From JAXMCK01 sp046349395 (GTDB lineage: Bacteria; Pseudomonadota; Alphaproteobacteria; Geminicoccales; Geminicoccaceae): DNA of 64,000 bases. Position numbers and translations under genes: made by a program. The notes under the pieces are model-generated. The model worked only from the letters and a program-made list of their open reading frames with translations, did no database searches and had not been told where the DNA came from. The stretch covers positions 372,001-436,000 of the forward strand of contig JAXMCK010000007.1 in NCBI GenBank assembly GCA_046349395.1. The letters run 5' to 3'. Positions 1 to 8,375 of this stretch are shown in pieces. The stretch's first letter is position 1. Every line of letters starts with the position of its first letter.

Positions 1-355
1 GCACCGGCCAGGGGTAGCAGGAGCAGAGCGTGCAGGTGACGAGGTTGTGCACCGCGGGCGTGTTCTCGACGACGACCATGTGCTCACCCTGCACGCCGCC
101 ATAGCCCAGCTCGGCGATGGCGGCCGTCGCGTCCTGCCGCAGCCGCTCCAGATAGTCGGGATCGACCCATGCCCTGGCGACCACGCGGGCACCGTTGCGG
201 GGGCCGATCTGGTGCTCGTAGGCATCGACGATGGCGTCGAGGGCGGCGGCGTCGACCAACCCCTTCTCGATCAGCAGGGACTCCAAGGCCTTCACCCGCA
301 ACTCGATGTCGCTGGGGACGTCCTGCTCGTGGCGGTGATGATCGTGCGCGCTCAT
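1..355 (-). CDS. nthA: Nitrile hydratase alpha subunit, Co-type, C-terminus missing (window edge)
   Basis: Nitrile hydratase converts nitriles to amides in the cytoplasm with a non-corrinoid cobalt or iron centre formed by the alpha subunit. The 118 visible residues follow the alpha-subunit pattern: an N-terminal helical region, ARAWVDPDYLERL at about 61-73, and the metal claw VTCTLCSCYPWPV near the cut end, with Cys108, Cys111 and Cys113. Thr between the first two claw cysteines is the cobalt-type signature; iron enzymes usually have Ser. A family relative, the thiocyanate hydrolase gamma subunit, shares the claw and cannot be fully excluded. The ATG at 355 gives a normal N-terminus, but no good ribosome binding site is seen. 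It lies 40 nt after the hydroxy-acid oxidase on the same strand, so co-transcription is possible. The beta subunit and activator are not in the window. Confidence 0.9.
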   Translation of the reverse strand, partial: MSAHDHHRHEQDVPSDIELRVKALESLLIEKGLVDAAALDAIVDAYEHQIGPRNGARVVARAWVDPDYLERLRQDATAAIAELGYGGVQGEHMVVVENTPAVHNLVTCTLCSCYPWPV

Positions 356-395
356 GCGGCAATGATCGGCAGTGCCCAACTCTCGTGCAAGCGCC

Positions 396-1565
396 TCATG
401 CCCGGTGCGCCGCCACGCCGCGATGCAGGTCGCGCGGACTGATGTCGGCCAGCGAAGCCCAGCCGCAGAGCGCCATCACCCGGTCCAGCTCGCGTCGGTA
501 CAGCTCCAGCACCGCCCGGACACCGGCCTCGCCGCCGACCGACAGCCCCCAGAGATGCGGCCGGCCGATCAGGCACGCCGTGACGCCCAGCGCCCGAGCC
601 TTGGCGATGTCGACACCCCGCCGGACGCCGCCGTCGAGCAGCACGGGAATGCGGCCCTCGACGGCTTCGACGACCGCAGGTGCGGCCTCGATGGAGGGTG
701 CCGCACCGTCGAGTTGCCGCCCGCCGTGATTGCTGACGATGACCCCGTCCACACCCTCGGCGACGGCTCGCCTCGCCTCGTCGGGATGCAGGATGCCCTT
801 CAGCAGCAGCGGCCCGCTCCAGAGCTTGCGCAGCACGGCGACGTCCGCCCAGGACGCCGAGGGATCGAGCAGCTGCGCCATGCGCGAGGAGAGCGTGCGG
901 ATGTCGTCGCCGCCTTCCGCACCGGCATAGTTGGCGAAGGTGACGTTGCGGTGCTCCCGCATCCGCCACAGCCACGGCACACGCAGCGCCATACCCAGTG
1001 CCGTCCGACCGGTGATGCGCGGCGGGATGCTGAACCCGTTGCGGACGTCGCGCTCCCGGTTGCCCAGCATCTGGTTGTCGATCGTGAGCACCAGAGCGTC
1101 GTAGCCGGCGGCTGCCGCCCGCTCGGTCATGCTGTGGGTGAGGCCGCGGTCGGTGTAGACGAAGACCTGCATCCAGCGCGGGCCGACACCCGTCGCGGCC
1201 AGGGCCTCCAGGGTGCAGGTCGAGCCGTGGCTGAGGCAGTAGACGGTGCCGGCGGCGGCGGCCGCACGGGCCGTCGCCAGCTCGCCCTCGGGCCAGAAGA
1301 GCCCGGCGAGACCGGTCGGCCCCACGAGCAGCGGCATCGAGAGACGCTTACCGAACAACTCGACTGACAGGTCGCGCTGGCCCGCCCCCTCCAGCGGCCG
1401 CGGCAGCAGCTCGATGTCGCCGAACGCCGCCTCGTTGCGGCGCAGCGTGCGCTCGTCCTCGGCGGCACCGTCGGCGAAGTCGAACACGGCCCGCGGCAGG
1501 ATGGAGCGCGCCTTGGCACGGAACGCCGCCACGCTCGTCAGGCCACGAATGGCACGTTCCGACAT
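396..1565 (-). CDS. FMN-dependent alpha-hydroxy-acid oxidase/dehydrogenase (LldD/glycolate oxidase family)
   Basis: This 389-residue protein belongs to the FMN family that oxidises L-2-hydroxy acids (lactate, glycolate, mandelate) to 2-oxo acids. The TIM-barrel signature SNHGGRQLDG carries the catalytic His and the substrate-binding Arg, and the C-terminal phosphate-binding stretches LLDGGVRRGVDI and IGRPHLWGL are present. Length matches the family. I chose the ATG at 1565 because a GGGGAGGG Shine-Dalgarno lies just upstream; an in-frame start at 1664 would overlap the divergent reductase gene. There is no membrane anchor, so electrons may go to oxygen or to a quinone at the membrane face. 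The downstream neighbour is nitrile hydratase alpha. A pathway nitrile to amide to hydroxy acid to oxo acid is a guess only. The exact hydroxy acid cannot be told from sequence. Confidence 0.9.
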   Translation of the reverse strand: MSERAIRGLTSVAAFRAKARSILPRAVFDFADGAAEDERTLRRNEAAFGDIELLPRPLEGAGQRDLSVELFGKRLSMPLLVGPTGLAGLFWPEGELATARAAAAAGTVYCLSHGSTCTLEALAATGVGPRWMQVFVYTDRGLTHSMTERAAAAGYDALVLTIDNQMLGNRERDVRNGFSIPPRITGRTALGMALRVPWLWRMREHRNVTFANYAGAEGGDDIRTLSSRMAQLLDPSASWADVAVLRKLWSGPLLLKGILHPDEARRAVAEGVDGVIVSNHGGRQLDGAAPSIEAAPAVVEAVEGRIPVLLDGGVRRGVDIAKARALGVTACLIGRPHLWGLSVGGEAGVRAVLELYRRELDRVMALCGWASLADISPRDLHRGVAAHRA

Positions 1566-1642
1566 GCTCCCTCCCCGTTTCGCCTCTTGCGGGCCGCACC
1601 TGCCCGGCGCACCGTTCCGCCCGTCGCTGCAGGGTGGGCCAA

Positions 1643-2650
1643 ATGCGGCAGGATGAAAACGCACCGCGGCGCATCGCCGTTATCGGTGCCGGTGCGGTAG
1701 GTGCCAGCATGGGCGCTCGGCTGGCGCGCCCCGGCGACGAGCTGACCCTGATCGACATCTGGGCCGAGCACGTGGCCGCCATCAACAGCGACGGCCTCGT
1801 CGCCGACGGCGTGCCCGCACCGGTCCGCGCCAGACCCAAGGCGCTGACGCCCGACGGACCCTTGCCACGCGCCGATCTCTGCCTCGTCGCGGTCGACACC
1901 AACAATACCAGGGCAGCCGCCGACACTGCCGCTCGGATCCTGGAGCCCGACGGTTTGGCGCTCACCGTCCAGAACGGGATCGGCAACTTCGAGCTTCTGG
2001 TCGCGGCACTCGGACCGGGACGCGTCATCGGAGGCTCCACCATGTGCAGCTTCCGTACCGTCGGCCCTGGCCATGTCGAGCAGACCTATATCGGCCAGAC
2101 CACGCTCGGCGAGCTGGACGGCAGCCTCAGCACACGGATTGAGGCACTCGCGGAGCGGTTCCGTGCCGCCGGCTATCCGACCGAAGTCGTCGCCGACATC
2201 ACGCGGGTGGTCTTCGAAAAGCTGATCGTGAACGTCACGATCAATCCCATCACGGCCATCACCTGCCTGCGCATGGGCGAACTGGCGCGGCTCGAAGCGA
2301 CACACCAGTTGCAGGACCTGCTGCTGGAGGAAGCCTTCGCCGTCGTCAGGGCCAAAGGCATTCGTGTCGACGAGGCGGGCCTCGTCCACAAGATCAAGCG
2401 GCACTGCCGGCTCAAGTACAGCAAACCCTCGATGATGCAGCATGTGGAAGCCGGGAAGCGGACCGAGATCGACGCCCTCAACGGTGCCCTCGTCCGCATC
2501 GCCGACGAGGTCGGCGTACCGGCCCCGACGCACCGCGCCGTGACGATGCTGGTCAAGGGCGTGGAAGCCGCCAACATCCGCCGCGTCCATGCGCCCGATA
2601 CTGACTGGGTGGCACTCGAAGCCGCAGCCGAAGCCGAGGAAACGCGATGA
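1643..2650 (+). CDS. 2-dehydropantoate 2-reductase (ketopantoate reductase) family protein
   Basis: Ketopantoate reductases use NADPH to reduce ketopantoate to pantoate; many catabolic paralogues act on other 2-oxo acids. The 335-residue protein begins with the Rossmann motif IGAGAVGASMG (about residues 13-23). It has the catalytic-Lys segment VFEKLIVNVTINP and the C-terminal TEIDALNGALV helix with the conserved Glu and Asn. I prefer ATG 1643; a GTG at 1634 is in frame but has poorer spacing. Its stop overlaps the next start as ATGA, so it is translationally coupled to an RraA-like aldolase. That partner argues for a catabolic role on a 2-oxo or 2-hydroxy acid rather than pantothenate synthesis. 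It is transcribed divergently from the hydroxy-acid oxidase, with only about 77 nt between starts. Confidence 0.88.
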   Translation: MRQDENAPRRIAVIGAGAVGASMGARLARPGDELTLIDIWAEHVAAINSDGLVADGVPAPVRARPKALTPDGPLPRADLCLVAVDTNNTRAAADTAARILEPDGLALTVQNGIGNFELLVAALGPGRVIGGSTMCSFRTVGPGHVEQTYIGQTTLGELDGSLSTRIEALAERFRAAGYPTEVVADITRVVFEKLIVNVTINPITAITCLRMGELARLEATHQLQDLLLEEAFAVVRAKGIRVDEAGLVHKIKRHCRLKYSKPSMMQHVEAGKRTEIDALNGALVRIADEVGVPAPTHRAVTMLVKGVEAANIRRVHAPDTDWVALEAAAEAEETR

Positions 2651-3345
2651 TCGAAGAACCGCCGCTGCTCACGGTCGCCCGTAATCCGGCCCGGCTGTCG
2701 CCGGAGCGGATCGCCTATTTCGCGGACGCGATCACCGGCTGGCTCGCCGACTGCATGAACGGTCGCGGTGCCATGGACGCCGGCATCAAGCCGGTCGCCC
2801 CGGAGCGTCCGGACATGTCGCGCTTCGTGGGCTCGGCATTGCCCTGCCGCTGCGGCCCGGACGACAACATGGCGCTGGTTGCGGCCGTGCAGTTGGCGCA
2901 GCCGGGCGACGTCATCGTCGCGGCGACGGACGGTTTCACGGGCTCGGGCATGCTGGGCGATCTCGTCGCCGGCATGGGCCGGACCAAGGGTGTGGTCGCC
3001 ATCGTGACCGACGGTGCCGTGCGCGATCGTGCCGGGCTCCTCGCCGTGGGCCTGCCCGTCTACAGCCGGGCGCTGACACCCAACAGCTGCGTGCGCTCAG
3101 GTCCGGGCACGGTAGGGTTGCCGGTGATCGCCGGCGGCTTGCCCGTGGCGGCGGGGGATCTCGTCGTGGGAGATGCCGACGGGGTCGTCGTGGTGCCGGC
3201 GGGTCGCATCGACGAGGTGGCGAAGCGCCTCGTCGAGGTGCGCGCGGCGGAGCAGCGGGCCGAGATCAGGGTGGCGGGGGGTGCCACCACCCTGCCCGAT
3301 GTGGAGGCGATCCTGGCCTCCGATCGTGTGCGCTGGGTCGACTGA
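2647..3345 (+). CDS. RraA-like HMG/CHA-type aldolase or oxaloacetate decarboxylase
   Basis: The 232-residue protein is of the RraA/class II pyruvate aldolase fold. The RD-x2-G signature typical of RraA proteins is present (RDRAG, around residue 124). In addition an Asp lies exactly 20 residues before the Arg (GDLVAG...VRD). This D-X20-R-D arrangement is the one associated with divalent-metal-dependent aldolase and oxaloacetate decarboxylase activity, so an enzymatic role is more likely than RNase E inhibition. A likely reaction is retro-aldol cleavage of a 4-hydroxy-4-methyl- or 4-carboxy-2-oxo acid, giving pyruvate. It overlaps the reductase gene by four bases. The gene ends two bases before the convergent DUF6455 gene. 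The substrate is unknown. Confidence 0.82.
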   Translation: MIEEPPLLTVARNPARLSPERIAYFADAITGWLADCMNGRGAMDAGIKPVAPERPDMSRFVGSALPCRCGPDDNMALVAAVQLAQPGDVIVAATDGFTGSGMLGDLVAGMGRTKGVVAIVTDGAVRDRAGLLAVGLPVYSRALTPNSCVRSGPGTVGLPVIAGGLPVAAGDLVVGDADGVVVVPAGRIDEVAKRLVEVRAAEQRAEIRVAGGATTLPDVEAILASDRVRWVD

Positions 3346-3346
3346 G

Positions 3347-3700
3347 CTAGACGGGCTTCAGCTTCTCAAACAAAGCGGCGTTCGGGCAGAACTCGTCCGG
3401 ATCGACGGCGGCGACGCCATCGAGATAGCCCTTGCACATGTCGAGGTCGGCGCAGTTCACGCAGCGCGTCTCGGCCTGCAGCAACTCGAGTGCCGCCTGC
3501 GTGCGAAGCTGGTCCGCGGTCAGGCCGAAGCCCTGGACCATGGTGCCGAGATACGCCTCCACGCGCTCGCGCACCGAGTGGGCCTCGGCTGGCGCGTAGC
3601 CCAGGGCCTGGATCCGCTGCTCCAGCCCGTCACCGTCCACCTCGAGATGGCCGTGCCCGACATGGTCGCATCCGGCGCCGCAGCCCCGATCGCTCTTCAT
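3347..3700 (-). CDS. DUF6455 family cysteine-rich small protein
   Basis: The 117-residue protein ends with the pattern RC-x2-C-x5-C ... FCPNA that marks the DUF6455 family, small alphaproteobacterial proteins of unknown function. It carries an extra N-terminal Cys/His patch (Cys7, Cys11, His13, His16, His18) that could bind a metal; that is inference. It lacks a signal peptide and membrane segment. The ATG at 3700 sits about 100 nt downstream of the last gene of the PotABC operon on the same strand and converges with the RraA-like gene. No function can be assigned. Confidence 0.75.
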   Translation of the reverse strand: MKSDRGCGAGCDHVGHGHLEVDGDGLEQRIQALGYAPAEAHSVRERVEAYLGTMVQGFGLTADQLRTQAALELLQAETRCVNCADLDMCKGYLDGVAAVDPDEFCPNAALFEKLKPV

Positions 3701-3777
3701 GAACTTCTCCTGGCCCAGTTCCCGAGCCAGCGCTATCGGACCCCTGTCCGGTCGTCCATGACATAGATCAAAGGATT

Positions 3778-3795
3778 CCGCGCCTTCGCGGTTTT
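3778..3795 (+). terminator. Possible small stem-loop terminator
   Basis: A five-base-pair GC stem (CCGCG/CGCGG) with a CCTT loop is followed on the plus strand by four T residues. It lies directly after the last permease stop codon (minus strand). On the minus strand the U-tract is poor. The stem is short, so this is a weak call. Confidence 0.3.
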
Positions 3796-3799
3796 CGCT

Positions 3800-4576
3800 T
3801 CAGATTCGGATCAGGCGTGCGACTAGGACGCAGACGGCAGCGCTTCCCAGTAGGATCAGGGCCACGAGCGCGTTGATGTCGGGCGTGAAACCCGTCCGCA
3901 TCATGCCCCACAGGCGCAGCGGCAGGGTGCTCTCCGTGCCCGTCACCAGCAGCGTGATCAGCGTCTCGTCGAAGGACAGGGCGAAGGCGAGGACGGCCGC
4001 CGTCGCCATCGCCGAGGCCAGATGCGGCAGCAAGACGTAGCGGAACGTCCGCGGAGCGTCGCCGCCCAGATCGTAGGACGCCTCGATGAGGCTGGGGTTC
4101 AAACTCTGGAGCCGCGCCAGCACGATCTGGTGGACGAGTGCGAGGACGAACACCGTGTGCCCGATCATCACGGTGAAGAGCGAACGGGGGATCCCCACCT
4201 CGCGGAAGAAGATGAGGAGCGACAAGCCGGTGACGATCGGCGGCAGGACGAAGGGCAGGAACACGATCGCCTGCAGGACCGCCCGCGGCCGGCCCGGATG
4301 CGCGTTGTACCAGAAGGCGATGAGCGTCCCGAGCACCAGCGAGGCGACGACGGCGACGGCACCCACGAGCATGGTGTTGCCCAGAGCCTCGATGATGCCG
4401 CGGTTGTGGAACAGCGCTCGATAGGCCTGGACGCCGAATGTGTCCCACTGCACCCGCCCGCCCTTCATGTCGAAGAAGGAGACGACCACGGTGAGGAGCA
4501 GCGGGCCATAGAGGACGATCAGGGCCAGTGCGGCGACGACCCGGAGGGCGAGCCGCGCGTACCAGGGCAGGATCAC
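3800..4576 (-). CDS. Spermidine/putrescine-type ABC transporter permease (PotC-like)
   Basis: This 258-residue inner-membrane permease has six likely hydrophobic segments and the cytoplasmic EAA loop (EASYDLGGDAPRTF, near residue 165) that docks on the ATPase. It is the second permease of a PotABCD-type importer for polyamines or related cationic compounds. The start is GTG at 4576, overlapping the upstream permease stop as GTGA; longer in-frame extensions are shadows of that gene. The start MILPWYARL fits the PotC N-terminus. It is the last gene of the minus-strand operon SDR-potD-potA-potB-potC. Confidence 0.92.
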   Translation of the reverse strand: MILPWYARLALRVVAALALIVLYGPLLLTVVVSFFDMKGGRVQWDTFGVQAYRALFHNRGIIEALGNTMLVGAVAVVASLVLGTLIAFWYNAHPGRPRAVLQAIVFLPFVLPPIVTGLSLLIFFREVGIPRSLFTVMIGHTVFVLALVHQIVLARLQSLNPSLIEASYDLGGDAPRTFRYVLLPHLASAMATAAVLAFALSFDETLITLLVTGTESTLPLRLWGMMRTGFTPDINALVALILLGSAAVCVLVARLIRI

Positions 4577-5427
4577 GTCGAAGCCCCACGCACGCGGCCG
4601 AACACGGTGGCGAGCCAGAGGACGGCCAGAACCGCGACCGTCATGACGACGGAGAGTGCCGCACCGAACGGCCAGTTGAAGGCGAGCCCGAACTGCGAAT
4701 AGACGATCCGACCGAAGGTGATGCCGCTCGTTCCGCCGACCATCTGCGGCGTGACGAAGTCGCCGAGGGCCAGCACGAAGGTGAACGAGGCGCCGATGAC
4801 GGCACCCTGGCGCGACAGCGGCCAGACCACGCGGCGGAAGGTCTCCCAGGCGGTGCCGCCGAGATCGGCCGACGCCTCGTAGAGGTTCTTCGGGATGCGC
4901 TCCAGGGCGACGAAGATCGGCAGGATGGTGAACGGCAGCAGCAGCATCGACAGGGTGATCAGGACGGCCGTCAGGTTGAACAGGAGGGCATCGATCGGGG
5001 TGTCGATGACGCCCAGCGCCATCAGCCCGCGGTTCAGCCAGCCCTGCTGCCCCAAGATCGCTCGGATCGCGTAGATCTTGATGATGTAGCTCATGAGAAG
5101 CGGCACGGCGAAGGCGAGCGTGAAGGCGAGCTTGCGCCGGCCGTCGAGCGAGGCCAGCCAGATGGCGCAGGGATAGCCCACCAGCAGCGTGATCGCCGCC
5201 ACCTCCGCCGCCAGCAGGCAGGTGCGGGCGAACACCGGCAGGAACACGCCCTCGCCGAAGAACCTCGCATAATTGGCGAGACTCAGGTCGCGGACGACGT
5301 CGGAGCCTTCGACGCGAAAGAAGCTGTAGGCGAGAAAGGCGAAGAGCGGCAGGGCGACGAAGACGACCGGCGGCAGCCAGGCGGCGGCCAGCCAACCGGC
5401 GCGCGCGGCAGGGTTGCCGCCTCTCAT
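4573..5427 (-). CDS. Spermidine/putrescine-type ABC transporter permease (PotB-like)
   Basis: The 284-residue membrane protein has a hydrophobic first segment at about 13-33, several further transmembrane helices and an EAA loop (EASADLGGTAWETF). It is the first permease subunit of the importer and should pair with the PotC-like protein. ATG at 5427 overlaps the PotA stop as ATGA and its own stop overlaps the next start as GTGA, so all three genes are translationally coupled. The substrate could be spermidine, putrescine or another cationic molecule. Confidence 0.92.
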   Translation of the reverse strand: MRGGNPAARAGWLAAAWLPPVVFVALPLFAFLAYSFFRVEGSDVVRDLSLANYARFFGEGVFLPVFARTCLLAAEVAAITLLVGYPCAIWLASLDGRRKLAFTLAFAVPLLMSYIIKIYAIRAILGQQGWLNRGLMALGVIDTPIDALLFNLTAVLITLSMLLLPFTILPIFVALERIPKNLYEASADLGGTAWETFRRVVWPLSRQGAVIGASFTFVLALGDFVTPQMVGGTSGITFGRIVYSQFGLAFNWPFGAALSVVMTVAVLAVLWLATVFGRVRGAST

Positions 5428-6527
5428 TCCCTCACCGGCCGCGCGTCGGCGGCCGCGAGACCCAGCGTGACCGAAGTGCCCGGCGCGAAGCCCGCGCCGG
5501 CGGCCCGGCTCGGCAGCTTCGCCTTCAGCGGCACGTCGCCGACCGTCAGGTCCAGCTGGAACATGGGCCCGGCGAACTCCACCTCCCTGACCCGAGCCTC
5601 GAGGCGGTTCTCGCCCGCGCCGTCGATGTGCAGCGCTTCGGGCCGGATCATCACCTGTACGGTATCACCGTCGGCGAGATCGGCGCGGTCGGCGCAGCGG
5701 ATGGGTCCGAGTGCCGTCGAGACGATCCTCACCGTCCCTTCGCGCCCCGCGACCTTGCCGGGAATGAGGTTGGCGTCGCCGAAGAAGCGCGCGACGTAGA
5801 CATCGTCGGGCTGCCAGTAGATCTCCTCGGGCGTCCCGAGCTGGACGATGCGGCCGTGGTCCATGACGCAGATCCGGTCGCCCATCGAGATCGCCTCCTC
5901 CTGGTCATGGGTGACGAAGAGGAAGGTCGTGCGGATGCTGCGCTGGATCTCCTTCAAGAACAGCTGCATCTCGCGGCGGAGCGCGGCGTCGAGCGCGCCC
6001 AGCGGCTCGTCGAGGAGCACGACCCGGGGTTCCAGCACGATCGCCCGGGCCAGGGCGACGCGCTGGCGCTGACCGCCCGACAGTTGCGCGGGCAGGCGAT
6101 CGCCCAAGTTTTCGAGGCGCACGAGCCGGAGTGCCTGCGCGACCTTCTCGCGCGCCTCGGCCTTCGGCGTGCGCCGCATCAGCAGGCCGTAGCCGACATT
6201 CTCGGCCACGGACATGTGCGGAAACAGGGCGTAGTCCTGGAACACCGTGTTGAACGGCCGTCGGTTGATCGGCACGTCCCGGATCGAGCGCCCCTCGAAA
6301 CGAATGTCGCCCTTGCTCGGTGCGGTGAAGCCGCCGATCAGGCGCAGCACCGTCGTCTTGCCGGAGCCTGAGGGCCCGACGACGATGAGAAACTCGCCGT
6401 CGCGCACGGCGAGGTCCGTGGGTGCCAGCACCCGGACCTCGCCGTAGCTCTTCTCGACCTGAACGAGCTCCAGAACGACCGGCGGAGCGGACCCGCTTAT
6501 TGGGCTGCCGCCTTCACTTCGTTCCAC
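5424..6527 (-). CDS. Spermidine/putrescine-type ABC transporter ATP-binding protein (PotA-like)
   Basis: The protein energises the PotBC permease. It has Walker A GPSGSGKTT (about residues 51-59), Q-loop FQDYALFPHM, signature LSGGQRQRVALARA, Walker B VVLLDEPLGALD, the switch His in VTHDQEEA, and a C-terminal TOBE-type regulatory domain. Length of 367 residues matches PotA. The start is uncertain: no ATG is near the conserved N-terminus. I took the GTG at 6527, which overlaps the end of the binding-protein gene by about 31 nt. A non-standard start closer to the conserved LELVQVEKSYG is the alternative. Confidence 0.9.
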   Translation of the reverse strand: MERSEGGSPISGSAPPVVLELVQVEKSYGEVRVLAPTDLAVRDGEFLIVVGPSGSGKTTVLRLIGGFTAPSKGDIRFEGRSIRDVPINRRPFNTVFQDYALFPHMSVAENVGYGLLMRRTPKAEAREKVAQALRLVRLENLGDRLPAQLSGGQRQRVALARAIVLEPRVVLLDEPLGALDAALRREMQLFLKEIQRSIRTTFLFVTHDQEEAISMGDRICVMDHGRIVQLGTPEEIYWQPDDVYVARFFGDANLIPGKVAGREGTVRIVSTALGPIRCADRADLADGDTVQVMIRPEALHIDGAGENRLEARVREVEFAGPMFQLDLTVGDVPLKAKLPSRAAGAGFAPGTSVTLGLAAADARPVRE

Positions 6528-7537
6528 AGATCGCTGCGCTTCTGGAAGTCCTCGACCGGCAGCAGGTAGACGAACTTGTCGTTCGCCCCCGCACTCGCCA
6601 GCGGTGTCACCGTGTTGCCGAAGCCGTTCCGCTTCGTCAGCTCGTCGGAGATCTTCTCCTGGATGACGAAGTTCACCCACTTCTCGGCGAGATCGGGGTT
6701 CTTCGCCCCCTTGCTCAGCGCCCAGGTGTCGAGCCAGGCGAGTGCTCCCTCCTTCGGCACGACATAGGCGATCGGCGCACCCGCGTCCTTCATCAGCTTC
6801 AGCTGCTGCTGGCCGAAATTGGCGAAGATCAGGGCGACGTCATTGTTGTTGTAGATCTGCAGGGCCTCGTCCGAAGACTGGTAGTAGCTGAGCGCGTTCT
6901 TCTGCAGGTCGATCAGCTTCTGCTTCAGCTCCTGCAACTGGGCGTCGGTCAGGTTGAACGGGTTCTCGATACCCTCGGCCAGCGCGGCGAACGAGAAGTT
7001 GTGGGCGCTGGCATCGTAGAGGAGCGTCTTGCCCTTGTACTTCGGATCCCACAGCACGTTCATCGAATCGGGCGGCGGGTTGACCTTGTTGGTGTCGTAG
7101 ATGAGGCCGATCGAGTCGAAGGCGAACGGGATGCCGTACACCTTGCCGTCGCGCTCGACGCCGCGGACCTGCGACAGGTCGCGGAACTGCGGCAGCGTCT
7201 TCTGCTGGTTCGGCAGCTTGCTCAGGTCGTGCGGCACGGCGAGGCCGGCGTCGATGTAGCGCTGCAGTTCCGAGGTGTTGACGGCGAAGAGGTCGAAATC
7301 CTCGCCCTCGGAGCCCTTGATCTTGGACCAGATCTCGTCGTCGGTCTGGGCGTAGACGACCGACACGTCCGCACCCGTCTCCTTCTCGAACTCGGCGACC
7401 CAGTCGTCGTCGGCATAGCCCTGCCAGGCCAGGATGCGCAGTTCCTCGGCCGCCGCCGGGCCGCCCGTTGATCCGATGAGCAGTGCCACGGCACCGGTGG
7501 CGGCGAGCAACAGCCGCCGCGTCGTTCTCGTCAGCAT
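6497..7537 (-). CDS. Spermidine/putrescine-type periplasmic binding protein (PotD-like)
   Basis: This 346-residue protein starts with a Sec signal peptide (arginine-rich n-region, hydrophobic core, likely cleavage after GGPAAA). The mature start EELRILAWQGYADDD is characteristic of polyamine-binding proteins. It delivers substrate to the PotBC permease in the periplasm. ATG 7537 is preceded by GGGGAAGG. It is 17 nt after the SDR gene, so the two are probably co-transcribed. That association suggests that the substrate may be oxidised by the SDR, for example an amino alcohol or sugar-like compound rather than plain spermidine; this is inference. Confidence 0.92.
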   Translation of the reverse strand: MLTRTTRRLLLAATGAVALLIGSTGGPAAAEELRILAWQGYADDDWVAEFEKETGADVSVVYAQTDDEIWSKIKGSEGEDFDLFAVNTSELQRYIDAGLAVPHDLSKLPNQQKTLPQFRDLSQVRGVERDGKVYGIPFAFDSIGLIYDTNKVNPPPDSMNVLWDPKYKGKTLLYDASAHNFSFAALAEGIENPFNLTDAQLQELKQKLIDLQKNALSYYQSSDEALQIYNNNDVALIFANFGQQQLKLMKDAGAPIAYVVPKEGALAWLDTWALSKGAKNPDLAEKWVNFVIQEKISDELTKRNGFGNTVTPLASAGANDKFVYLLPVEDFQKRSDLWNEVKAAAQ

Positions 7538-7554
7538 TCGTCCTTCCCCCTGGT

Positions 7555-8319
7555 TCAGATCCAGCCTGCGTCGACGATGAAGTTCTGGGCCGTGCACATC
7601 CGCGAATCGTCCGCGGCGAGGAACAGCACCATCCGGGCGATGTCGGCCGGCTGCACCTTGTCCTTCAGGCACTGGCGGCGCGCGATCTCGGCCTCGCCCT
7701 CGGCATCGAGCCACAAGCGCATCTGCCGCTCGGTCATCACCCAGCCGGGAATCAGCGTGTTCACCCGGATGCGGAACGGCCCGAGGTCGCGGGCGAGGCT
7801 GCGGGTCAGGCCCTCGACCGCCGCCTTGCAGGTGGCGTAGCCCGGATAGCCGCCCTCGCTGGCGTGCCAGGTCATCGAGCCGAAATTGACGATCGAGCCG
7901 CCGCCCAGCCGCTTCATGCCGGGGATGACGGCCTGCGCGGCGAAGAACTGGTGCCGGAGATTGGTCGCGATCCGATCGTCCCAGTAAGCCGGCGTCACGT
8001 CCTCGATCCTGTGGCGGTCGTCGTTGGCAGCGTTGTTGACGAGCACGGCGACCGGTCCATCCGCGGCTTCGACGGTCGCCACGGCCGCTTGCAGGGCCGC
8101 GATGTCGCGCAGGTCGCACGAGACAAAGCGAGTGCCGTTGCCCAGGCGCTCCGCCAGCGCCTCGCCCGCCTCGCGCTGCAGGTCGAGGAAGGTGACGCGC
8201 GCCCGCTGCCGACAGAAATGCTCGACGAGGCTGGCGCCGATGCCGGAGGCACCGCCGGTGATCAGCACCGTCCGGCCGACGAGGCTCGGATAGGCGGCGT
8301 CGCGCGCTTCGGGTGCCAA
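7555..8319 (-). CDS. SDR family NAD(P)-dependent oxidoreductase
   Basis: A classical short-chain dehydrogenase of 254 residues. It shows the cofactor motif TGGASGIG, the NNAAN motif and the catalytic YATCK with an upstream Ser (NFGSMTW). The overall pattern resembles sugar 1-dehydrogenases, but SDR substrates cannot be read reliably from sequence. TTG at 8319, with GAGAGGG upstream, gives the normal N-terminus; the in-frame region upstream runs into the pirin gene. It is first in the potDABC operon, with a 56-nt gap after the pirin gene. Confidence 0.88.
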   Translation of the reverse strand: MAPEARDAAYPSLVGRTVLITGGASGIGASLVEHFCRQRARVTFLDLQREAGEALAERLGNGTRFVSCDLRDIAALQAAVATVEAADGPVAVLVNNAANDDRHRIEDVTPAYWDDRIATNLRHQFFAAQAVIPGMKRLGGGSIVNFGSMTWHASEGGYPGYATCKAAVEGLTRSLARDLGPFRIRVNTLIPGWVMTERQMRLWLDAEGEAEIARRQCLKDKVQPADIARMVLFLAADDSRMCTAQNFIVDAGWI

Positions 8320-8375
8320 GGGTGACCCTCTCGACGGGGCTTCTCCCCGCCTGCCTAGCGCCAAATCCGAGGGGC

